Source of the DNA: Flavobacteriaceae bacterium UBA1903
GTDB lineage: Bacteria; Bacteroidota; Bacteroidia; Flavobacteriales; Flavobacteriaceae
Length of the DNA: 64,000 nt
Assembly: GCA_002337605.1 (NCBI GenBank)
Contig: DDGL01000014.1
Coordinates: 62,001 to 126,000, forward strand
Direction: 5' to 3'
Position numbers and translations under genes: made by a program. Within the stretch, counting starts at the first letter, position 1. Each line of letters begins with the position of its first letter. The notes under the pieces are model-generated. The model worked only from the letters and a program-made list of their open reading frames with translations. It was not told where the DNA came from and did not search any database. Positions 26,098 through 33,198 of the stretch are shown piece after piece.

Positions 26098-27000
26098 CTA
26101 TAAAGTTCGTGATTTTTTCATAACATTCTCCAAAGGGACTACTAAATCTCTTATAATTTGTTCGCCCAGGGCGTTATCTATTAAGGCAACCAGAATATAC
26201 TTTCGATCTGGACCCCATACCAGCACAGAGTCTGAATGGTAGTTTTTCCAAGAACCAGATTTTCTGAACAATCTTGCTTTAGGAGCTACACGATCTAGTG
26301 TGTTCACAAACTTATGGTGCAACTCTGGCTTTTCCATAATGTTAAGCATTTGTCTGGAACGTGTTTCATTTACTAGATTACCCATAGCCAATTGATAGTA
26401 GAAACTACACACCTGTCTTGTGGTAGCAGCGTGACTTAATCCCTTAAGTGGTTCTGGATAACGTCTTCCCCCGGCAGCATAGCGCTTACCCACCCAGAGA
26501 CCTCCACCTACTTCTTCATCGTATAAATTATGTCTTGGTGAACGTAGCACAGACTCAATTTTTTCGTACCCAACGCGATCTATCATTCGGGTTGTTGCCT
26601 GATTATTAGACTTGCTAATCATAATTCGCATGTCTTTTTGTATCGCTTTTGAGTTGGCTAATTCACCTTTATCAATTGCGTCCATGGAAGCTAAAAGCAC
26701 AGCAATTTTTGGAAGACTTGCCGCGTACATCATATGGTCATCATTAAGACCGGCATATTGTATGTCATTAATATCACTTAGATCTACAATGCCAATCGAC
26801 ATCATTTTGTTGTCAACCAGTCGTTTCCAGTCTTTGTGCTTAAATATTTCAGCTTCTAGTTCTGTTTGTAGCTCAGAACAGTACAATTCGTCTATGGGAT
26901 TAATATCGCCCTGATGCTTTAAAGGCAGGTCTTGTGCAAAGACAGATATTGATACTAATAAAAAAAATAATAGATTGGGGAATTTTCGGATGTATGCCAT
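26098..27000 (-). CDS. Class A beta-lactamase-fold serine hydrolase (2)
   Basis: The 300-residue secreted protein (signal peptide ending near VFAQ, residue 23) has the serine beta-lactamase motifs SLPK (95-98), SNN (131-133) and KSG (247-249). ATG 27000 is preferred to 27039 because it directly precedes the signal peptide. It shares the SNN and KSG variants with the hydrolase at 22002, hinting at a common ancestor or linked role, but is much shorter. It is the first gene of a minus-strand pair with the transporter at 23242. TACATTTG on the minus strand (27057-27064) is a plausible -7 box. Confidence 0.82.
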   Translation of the reverse strand: MAYIRKFPNLLFFLLVSISVFAQDLPLKHQGDINPIDELYCSELQTELEAEIFKHKDWKRLVDNKMMSIGIVDLSDINDIQYAGLNDDHMMYAASLPKIAVLLASMDAIDKGELANSKAIQKDMRIMISKSNNQATTRMIDRVGYEKIESVLRSPRHNLYDEEVGGGLWVGKRYAAGGRRYPEPLKGLSHAATTRQVCSFYYQLAMGNLVNETRSRQMLNIMEKPELHHKFVNTLDRVAPKARLFRKSGSWKNYHSDSVLVWGPDRKYILVALIDNALGEQIIRDLVVPLENVMKKSRTL

Positions 27001-27290
27001 ATAAATAAAAAGATAGTTTAAGTTACTGATAATTAGCAAACTAAATTAAAACGGTGCAAATGTATAGTAAATCAGAACACGCAGTCCATTGGGAACGTTA
27101 AATTCTTCAAAATATTGCTTAAAACTTACCTCATTCTCTTAAATGTCGTTAATATGTTACATTAAATGAGAGAGATACCCCATAAAACACTATCATACAA
27201 CAACTCCTCGAAGACTTTAGCGAATAGTAAAGTATTCCTGAAGATTCTTTGTAGTAAGGGACAAGCTAGTGCGATGGTAAAATACCAAAG

Positions 27291-27656
27291 AAAAAAACGG
27301 TGCTGGTTTTGTTTTTTGTACTCAAGTATGAAAATAGAAAAAGGGATTGCATATCCCGTTGACACTCCCCTTTGCAATTAAAAAACCACGCACCGCAGAA
27401 AAAAACGGTGCTGGTTTTGTTTTTTGTACTCAAGTATGAAAATAGAAAAAGGGATTGCATATCCCGTTGACACTCCCCTTTACAATTAAAAAACCACGCA
27501 CCGCAGAAAAACCGGAGCTGGTTTTGTTTTTTGTACTCAAGTATGAAAATAGAAAAAGGGATTGCATATCCCGTTGACACTCCCCTTTGCAATTAAGAAA
27601 CCACGCACCGCAGAAAAAAACGGTGCTGGTTTTGTTTTTTGTACTCAATTATGAAA
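27291..27656. repeat. Tandem array of 3.4 copies of a 107-108 bp unit
   Basis: Units start at 27291, 27399 and 27507, each nearly identical; a fourth, cut after about 43 bases, starts at 27614. Periods are 108, 108 and 107 bp. Each junction (AAACCACGCACCG...CGGTGCTGGTTTT) folds into a strong hairpin followed by a T-rich tail on the plus strand. A second, smaller hairpin (GGGAT/ATCCC) lies in the middle of each unit. The array lies in the non-coding stretch 27001-27727; open frames through it on both strands are a by-product of the repetition. It lies beside a tRNA gene but no integrase or terminal repeat is seen. The stretch 27065-27290 shows nothing else that I can assign. Confidence 0.9.
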
Positions 27657-27679
27657 GTCTGTGACTTTCAACATTCGTT

Positions 27680-27716
27680 CAAAAAACAAAACCACGTTCT
27701 TTTTAGAACGTGGTTT
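27680..27716 (-). terminator. Terminator of the tRNA-Arg gene
   Basis: On the minus strand AAACCACGTTC and GAACGTGGTTT form a perfect 11-bp stem with a 6-base loop, followed by TGTTTTTTG. It lies 12 bases beyond the tRNA 3' end. Confidence 0.88.
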
Positions 27717-27727
27717 CTTGAGTGAAG

Positions 27728-27801
27728 TGACCGCGGAGGGATTCAAACCCCCAACCCTCAGAGCCGAAATCTGATGCGCTATTCAGTTGCGCCACGCGGC
27801 C
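27728..27801 (-). tRNA. tRNA-Arg (anticodon UCG)
   Basis: The minus strand reads as a 74-base cloverleaf without encoded CCA. The acceptor stem GGCCGCG pairs with CGCGGTC (one G-U), the anticodon stem TCAGA/TCTGA encloses the loop TTTCGGC, and the T loop is TTTGAAT with stem GGGGG/CCCTC-type pairing. The discriminator base is A. The anticodon TCG reads CGA and related Arg codons. It is transcribed away from the gatB/yqeY-type gene, which lies 11 bases to the right on the same strand. Confidence 0.93.
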
Positions 27802-27812
27802 AGTATTCAGTA

Positions 27813-28265
27813 TTAATTACTTAATTTTCTCTTTACAATAGTGCTGATAGTCTTTCCATCTGCTCTTCCTGCGGCTTTTCCACTTACCATCCCCATTACT
27901 TTCCCCATATCGGCCATAGAACTTGCTCCTGTTTGTGCAATGGCTTCTTCTACCAGTTTTTCCACTTCCTGTTCGCTTAATTGAGCGGGTAAAAATTGTT
28001 CTATTACAGCAGCTTCAGTTAATTCTGGTGTTGCTAAATCTTCACGACCTTGCTCCGTATATAATGCGGCACTGTCTTTACGTTGTTTTACCAATTTTTG
28101 TAATAACTTGATCTCTGCATCTTCACTAAGTTCCTGCTTTGCCCCACTTTCGGTCTGGGCCAGTAAAATTGCCGATTTCACAGAACGCAATGCTTGTAAA
28201 GACTCCTGATCTTTAGCCTTCATTGCTGCTTTCATAGCATCCATTATTTGGGTAGACAAGCTCAT
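27813..28265 (-). CDS. GatB/YqeY domain protein
   Basis: The 150-residue helical protein matches the GatB/YqeY family: LRSVKSAILLAQ near 26-37, a central LLQKLVKQRKDSA, and the C-terminal GKVMGMVSGKAAGRADGK segment. The family is the free-standing form of the tail domain of amidotransferase subunit GatB; a role in tRNA-linked amidation is assumed, not shown. Near ftsZ in many flavobacteria. It lies just upstream of tRNA-Arg on the same strand. The 160 bases between it and the BLUF gene should hold two divergent promoters. Confidence 0.92.
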   Translation of the reverse strand: MSLSTQIMDAMKAAMKAKDQESLQALRSVKSAILLAQTESGAKQELSEDAEIKLLQKLVKQRKDSAALYTEQGREDLATPELTEAAVIEQFLPAQLSEQEVEKLVEEAIAQTGASSMADMGKVMGMVSGKAAGRADGKTISTIVKRKLSN

Positions 28266-28425
28266 ATATTTGTTTTATTGGATGGCAAAGATACTCATTT
28301 TCATCTATAAAAATAGCGTTATACCCAGATGTCATTCTTTTAAAAACGTTCTTTTTTTATTGGATACAGTTTAAAAAACAATCTATTTAATAGTATTTTT
28401 ATGTATTAAAACAACCCTACCTACC

Positions 28426-28845
28426 ATGAAACCAATACATACTATTTGCTATATAAGTAACGCAGCACCAGATCTTTCAGATAGTGACATTGAGGCTATT
28501 TTCAATCAAGCTTCTACTCAAAACAACGAATATAACGTTAGCGGAATTTTACTCTACAATTTAGAACACTTCTTCCAAGTATTGGAAGGTGATGAAGAAT
28601 ACATTATAGATCTTTATGAAAATAAAATTAAAAAAGATACTAGACACCTGGATATTTACGAAGTGTATAACAAAACAACTGAAAAACCAGTTTTTATGGG
28701 CTATGATTCCAAATTCAATATCATAAAAACAGAAGAAGACCTCCAAAAGATTAGAAAATACTTAAGCAGTGTACGAACTACTACCTCAGACAAGCTAACC
28801 AGACTCTTACGCCCTTTTGTTATATTTCAAAAACTTGATAAATAA
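28426..28845 (+). CDS. Single-domain BLUF blue-light sensor
   Basis: The 139-residue protein is a BLUF domain with a short C-terminal extension. The key flavin-binding residues are at the expected spacing: Tyr9 in ICYISNA, Asn33 (or 34), and Gln51 in FFQVLEG, with the VSGILLY strand between. BLUF proteins bind FAD and undergo a light-triggered hydrogen-bond switch, then pass the signal on to a partner. No output domain is fused, so a partner protein is expected but is not obvious here. Transcribed from the plus strand, it is closed by a terminator shared with ftsZ on the other strand. Confidence 0.93.
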   Translation: MKPIHTICYISNAAPDLSDSDIEAIFNQASTQNNEYNVSGILLYNLEHFFQVLEGDEEYIIDLYENKIKKDTRHLDIYEVYNKTTEKPVFMGYDSKFNIIKTEEDLQKIRKYLSSVRTTTSDKLTRLLRPFVIFQKLDK

Positions 28846-28847
28846 AT

Positions 28848-28876
28848 AAGCCTGTTGCAGGAAGCAACAGGCTTTT
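28848..28876. terminator. Bidirectional terminator between the BLUF gene and ftsZ
   Basis: AAGCCTGTTGC (28848-28858) and GCAACAGGCTT (28864-28874) form a perfect 11-bp stem with a 5-base loop. T tracts lie on both sides, so it can end the BLUF transcript on the plus strand and the dcw operon on the minus strand. Confidence 0.85.
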
Positions 28877-28897
28877 ATTTAAAATATTGTCAAAGCC

Positions 28898-30973
28898 TTA
28901 ATCTACATTGTCATGTAAAAATGAATTGTTACTTCGCAGATCAATATCATCATCATCGGTGTTAACAGATGTTCTTGACAAGTTTGTGTCTGTGTTTTTG
29001 TCTTCCAATTCAATACCCATTCTTTTATAGGCTGGTTGTTTTTCAATATCATCAATTTTCGAAGCGCTGTTTCTAAACTTATAATTAAACTCTTTCATTG
29101 TTTTTTTTCGCTCCTCGGTACGCGCTGCCAATAACTTTGAAATAGGCGTATTCATAGGGTCTACATCCTCGGGAGCTACTTCCTCCTCTTGTGCAGGCGC
29201 TACCGTTTTGGTTTCAAAAACAATCGTTTCTTCCGCAGCTTTGTTTTTTTCTGTTGGCTTGGCATTTAACAACTCTGCTTCTTTTTCTTCATAGTCATCC
29301 AAACTATAGCGTTTTACGCCCTTATCCGAAAGTTCGGTGATAGGAACAACTTCCAAAGCATCATTCACTTCGATATCTTCGATACGGGATGTTATGGTCT
29401 CGTCTTCTTCAGCATGCTTTTTAGGAGCTTCCTTCTTAGTATCTGACGTATTTAAAGGAAGATCGAACATTAAAATCTGTTCTTCAGTTTCTGTTTCCTG
29501 AACGGGTGGTTTTTCTTTCTTATCAATAATTGTAAAAGCCTCTTCACTATCTTTTGCTGGTTTTTTTTCTTCGGCTTTTGGTGCTGGTTTTACAATTTCA
29601 AAATTAGTTACGTCTATCTCGTTAATAAGCAATTGTTCAAATTCAGCAATACGATGAATATCTACGATGGTAGATTCTACATCTATATTCTTGATAAGAT
29701 CTGAAGTTTTAATATACCCTTCAAAAGGAAGTGTTTCCTGCTGTGTTTGCTTAGGCTGCTCTTCTGAAACGGCTTTTACCTTTGGCTTTACAACCGGAGC
29801 TTCTTCTTCGTCTAACACTAACGTATGACGAATTACAGGATCCGGCTTGGGAGCGGGTGGTTCTTGAGCTTCTGGTATTTCAACCGGAGTAGCTCCTTTT
29901 TTTGCAGATAAATCCTGCTCTGCTTTTTGTTCTTCCTCTAAGGTGTGAATTATTTTCTTAGTCTCTGTATTGCTAATATCATCCTGTTGCTCGGCATCAA
30001 ACCCTGTGGCAATTACTGTAATAGCAACAGCTCCTTCCAGCGATTCATCTTCCCCGATACCCATAATAATATTGGCACTATGCCCTGCTTCGTCCTGAAT
30101 ATGGTCACTTATTTCACCTATCTCATCAATGGTTATTTCTTCGTGTCCCGAAACAATTAAAAGCAATACATTTTTCGCCCCCTGAATTTTGTTATCGTTT
30201 AACAAGGGGGAGTCCAATGCCTTTGAAATAGCCTCCTGCGCACGGTTAGCTCCACTCGCACTGGCACTACCCATAATGGCAGTCCCGCTGTTTGCCAATA
30301 CCGTTTTAGCATCACGCAAGTCAATGTTTTGTGTGTAGTGATGTGTTATTACCTCTGCAATACCTCGCGCTGCAGTAGCTAATACTTCATCGGCTTTTGA
30401 AAAACCTGCCTTAAATCCTAAGTTACCATATACCTCACGTAACTTATTATTATTGATTACTACAAGCGAATCGCAATTCTGACGTAGTTTCTCAACCCCA
30501 ATCTGTGCTTGTTCGCTACGCATTTTTCCTTCAAACTGAAACGGAATGGTAACAATACCCACCGTTAAAATATCCAGTTCTTTTGCCATTTTTGCTATAA
30601 TAGGCGCGGCTCCTGTTCCGGTACCACCTCCCATCCCTGCAGTGATGAAGATCATTTTGGTATTGGTTGAAAGCATGTTCTTGATCTCTTCCAGACTTTC
30701 CATAGCAGATTGCTCTCCGATGGCAGGATTAGCACCTGCTCCTAGCCCTTCAGTAAGAGAAACTCCTAATTGAATTTTAATAGGTACAGCACTATTTTCC
30801 AGCGCCTGGGCATCGGTATTGCAGATTACAAAATCTACACCTTTAATGCCCTGACTAAACATATGGTTAATCGCGTTGCTACCGCCACCGCCAACACCTA
30901 TCACTTTTATGACGTTGCTTTGGTTCTTTGGCATATCGAACGCAATGGTTGTTTCATCAAAGTTGTTACTCAT
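28898..30973 (-). CDS. ftsZ: Cell division protein FtsZ
   Basis: FtsZ is the tubulin-like GTPase that forms the division ring. The tubulin signature GGGTGTG is at residues 115-121, with IGVGGGGSNA at 25-34 and the T7-type RDAKTVLANSG later. The polymerising core ends near residue 330. The remaining 360 residues are a highly acidic, low-complexity linker with a conserved-looking tail (PAYKRMGIEL, then an Asp-rich run), so the protein has 691 residues against about 380-400 in most bacteria. Long linkers are usual in flavobacteria. It follows ftsA after 166 bases that include an inverted repeat. Confidence 0.98.
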   Translation of the reverse strand: MSNNFDETTIAFDMPKNQSNVIKVIGVGGGGSNAINHMFSQGIKGVDFVICNTDAQALENSAVPIKIQLGVSLTEGLGAGANPAIGEQSAMESLEEIKNMLSTNTKMIFITAGMGGGTGTGAAPIIAKMAKELDILTVGIVTIPFQFEGKMRSEQAQIGVEKLRQNCDSLVVINNNKLREVYGNLGFKAGFSKADEVLATAARGIAEVITHHYTQNIDLRDAKTVLANSGTAIMGSASASGANRAQEAISKALDSPLLNDNKIQGAKNVLLLIVSGHEEITIDEIGEISDHIQDEAGHSANIIMGIGEDESLEGAVAITVIATGFDAEQQDDISNTETKKIIHTLEEEQKAEQDLSAKKGATPVEIPEAQEPPAPKPDPVIRHTLVLDEEEAPVVKPKVKAVSEEQPKQTQQETLPFEGYIKTSDLIKNIDVESTIVDIHRIAEFEQLLINEIDVTNFEIVKPAPKAEEKKPAKDSEEAFTIIDKKEKPPVQETETEEQILMFDLPLNTSDTKKEAPKKHAEEDETITSRIEDIEVNDALEVVPITELSDKGVKRYSLDDYEEKEAELLNAKPTEKNKAAEETIVFETKTVAPAQEEEVAPEDVDPMNTPISKLLAARTEERKKTMKEFNYKFRNSASKIDDIEKQPAYKRMGIELEDKNTDTNLSRTSVNTDDDDIDLRSNNSFLHDNVD

Positions 30974-31006
30974 ATTTATTTATTTTGCGAGGTTTATTAT
31001 TATTGT

Positions 31007-31021
31007 TTCCGCCAGGCGGAA
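31007..31021. repeat. Inverted repeat upstream of ftsZ
   Basis: TTCCGCC-A-GGCGGAA is a perfect 7-bp inverted repeat with a single central base, 34 bases before the ftsZ ATG in the ftsA-ftsZ gap (30974-31139). It is G+C rich against an A+T-rich surround. It may be a regulator site or a piece of a dispersed repeat. Confidence 0.4.
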
Positions 31022-31139
31022 GTATTACTGTTTTTTATTTTAACTAACTTTTTTCTGGTCCCTAAGTGTTCCGTTAAAAAGTTTTGCTTTTTTAATGGGA
31101 TGTATCGAAGGGCTACTGTTTCTACCGTCTACTCACTTA

Positions 31140-32477
31140 TCATTCTGCATTGTCCAAAAACTCTTTGAACTTCTCTGCCCATTTATCAAAGAAACGTTTG
31201 CGCTCTACTTGTGGCTCTTCTTTTATTTCTGGGTCTTGCACTTCTGCTTCGCCAGGATTTTGCGATTCATTTTCAACCTCCTGTGTGGCCTTTATAGCTT
31301 TTGGAGTAGTGCGGTGTTTGTTTTCCAGACTATTCAGCACCAACCCAACTGCGGTTGCGTACAACGGACTTGTGGTCTCACTATCGCTATCGCCCGCCAG
31401 ATGCTCGTTTGGATACCCAATACGTGTATCCATTCCCGTTATGTACTCTACCAGTTGCTTTAAATGCTGCAATTGAGCACCACCCCCGGTTAACACGATT
31501 CCTGCGATCAATTTTTTCTTCTGCTCTTCGTGACCGTAATTTTTTATTTCAAGATATACCTGTTCAATAATCTCTACGACTCTTGCGTGGATAATTTTTG
31601 AAAGGTTTTTAAGCGTAATTTCTTTAGGTTCTCTTCCACGTAACCCGGGAATTGAAACTATTTCGTTGTCTTTATTTTCTCCTGGCCAGGCGCTACCAAA
31701 CTTAATCTTTAGCAATTCTGCTTGCTTTTCAATAATGCTACAGCCTTCTTTTATATCTTCTGTTATTACATTTCCACCAAACGGAATTACCGCTGTATGT
31801 CGAATGATGCCATCTTTAAAAATGGCCAGATCTGTCGTACCACCTCCAATATCCAGCAAGGCTACTCCTGCTTCTTTTTCTTCCTGGCTTAGTACTGCAT
31901 TTGCCGAAGCCAGAGGCTCGAGTGTTATTCCTGAAAGTTCCAGGCCTGTACTCTTTACACAACGTCCAATGTTTCGAATGCTTGAAACTTGGCCCACCAC
32001 TACGTGAAAATTGGCTTCTAACCTACCTCCATACATCCCGATGGGCTCTTTAACTTCAGCTTGTCCGTCTACCTTAAAATCCTGCGGCAGTACGTGTATA
32101 ATTTCTTCGCCGGGCAACATGACCAGCTTGTGTACCTGATTACAAAGGCGTTCAATATCTGCTTCGTCTATTACCTCGTCGCTATTACTACGCGTAATAT
32201 AATCGCTATGCTGGAGGCTACGAATGTGTTGTCCTGCAATTCCTACGACTACATCTTCGATCTTTAATCCTGAAGACGTTTCGGCATCTTGCACTGCTTG
32301 CTGAATGGATTGAATAGTCTGTGTAATATTATTCACTACCCCGCGATGCACCCCCAGGCTTTTAGACTTCCCAATGCCCAAAATCTCCATCTTCCCATAC
32401 TCATTGTTCCTACCAATCATAGCAACAATCTTGGTGGTCCCAATATCTAATCCAACCGCTATGTTTTCATTTTCCAT
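31140..32477 (-). CDS. ftsA: Cell division protein FtsA
   Basis: FtsA is the actin-like ATPase that tethers FtsZ to the membrane. The 445-residue protein opens with the phosphate-binding VGLDIGTTKIVAMIGR motif, has the DIGGGTTDLAIF second phosphate loop, and the VLTGGGAQL adenosine motif. The C-terminus (FFDKWAEKFKEFLDNAE) is an amphipathic helix that fits the membrane targeting sequence, after an acidic linker. Its ATG is one base after the ftsQ stop. Confidence 0.97.
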   Translation of the reverse strand: MENENIAVGLDIGTTKIVAMIGRNNEYGKMEILGIGKSKSLGVHRGVVNNITQTIQSIQQAVQDAETSSGLKIEDVVVGIAGQHIRSLQHSDYITRSNSDEVIDEADIERLCNQVHKLVMLPGEEIIHVLPQDFKVDGQAEVKEPIGMYGGRLEANFHVVVGQVSSIRNIGRCVKSTGLELSGITLEPLASANAVLSQEEKEAGVALLDIGGGTTDLAIFKDGIIRHTAVIPFGGNVITEDIKEGCSIIEKQAELLKIKFGSAWPGENKDNEIVSIPGLRGREPKEITLKNLSKIIHARVVEIIEQVYLEIKNYGHEEQKKKLIAGIVLTGGGAQLQHLKQLVEYITGMDTRIGYPNEHLAGDSDSETTSPLYATAVGLVLNSLENKHRTTPKAIKATQEVENESQNPGEAEVQDPEIKEEPQVERKRFFDKWAEKFKEFLDNAE

Positions 32478-32478
32478 C

Positions 32479-33198
32479 CTATTCGGTTTTTGTGGCTACT
32501 ACTTGATTTCCAAATTGCAAATCGATTTTTTTATAGCGCTGTAATGTTTTATCCTCTTTTGTTTTTTGATAAAAAGCCTTAAAATTCTGAAACTTCAACG
32601 CTATGTTTTTCACTTTTCCAAAATGCACATCAAAATCATAGGTCCGAAGCTTCATAATAACGTTGCCCTCTTCAGTAAGTTGAACCCCAACAACGCTCTG
32701 CCTCATAAAGTCATCTTCAACAATGTTTACTAATAACGGCGTAATCTCCGTAAAATTGGTTGTAGACCTCCCTGTTATGATAGGAACCCTTGCCGCATAC
32801 ACCGAAGACAATGGCATCTTCTTTCCATCTTCATCCAGGTAATAATTAGGTGAGGCAGCGACCCTGCCAATTGGGTTACGCTGTTCAATTTTTGCACCTA
32901 AAACGCCGTCAACCGTTACATACACTTGCGCGTTACGAATCATCGCATTTGTCAACAAGCGGGACTCCATCTCTTTCAAAACTAAAGCTTCTTTGTCCAC
33001 TCCCGTAACACTGTCGCTATTTTGTACTAACAATTTATTAACAGTGCTCAGGGTGATAAACGGGTCATTTTCATCCAGAAATTCAATATCAATTTTGCTT
33101 AGTTTTCGTGAGGCATTTCGCTTTTGTGTAAAACTGAACAGAAACACCACCAATACTAAAAGCAATACAAATTTTATAATTGGAATGTACTTTTTCAT
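32479..33198 (-). CDS. ftsQ: Cell division protein FtsQ
   Basis: The 239-residue bitopic membrane protein has one N-terminal transmembrane helix (about 7-24) and a periplasmic POTRA/FtsQ-type part. Sequence conservation is low, as is normal for this family. Identification relies on topology, length and position between murC and ftsA, and on a family-like segment (ALVLKEMESRLLTNAMIRNAQV). FtsQ with FtsL and FtsB scaffolds the divisome. The ATG overlaps the murC stop as ATGA, which suggests translational coupling. Confidence 0.88.
   Translation of the reverse strand: MKKYIPIIKFVLLLVLVVFLFSFTQKRNASRKLSKIDIEFLDENDPFITLSTVNKLLVQNSDSVTGVDKEALVLKEMESRLLTNAMIRNAQVYVTVDGVLGAKIEQRNPIGRVAASPNYYLDEDGKKMPLSSVYAARVPIITGRSTTNFTEITPLLVNIVEDDFMRQSVVGVQLTEEGNVIMKLRTYDFDVHFGKVKNIALKFQNFKAFYQKTKEDKTLQRYKKIDLQFGNQVVATKTE

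Noticed and set aside
27166..27648. Several 70-110 codon open frames on both strands through the 108-bp repeats
   Set aside because: They contain the same peptide repeated because the DNA is tandemly repeated, have no start-site context, and run through terminator-like hairpins.
27291..27656. CRISPR array
   Set aside because: The units are 107-108 bp, directly joined and almost identical along their whole length. There are no unique spacers and no cas genes.
27728..27801. tRNA-associated integration site with a mobile element
   Set aside because: No integrase, no repeated tRNA 3' end and no element boundary was found nearby; only the tandem repeats flank the tRNA.
28898..30973. Fusion of FtsZ with another protein because of its 691 residues
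   Set aside because: The extra sequence is a low-complexity acidic linker with no domain, as in other flavobacteria.
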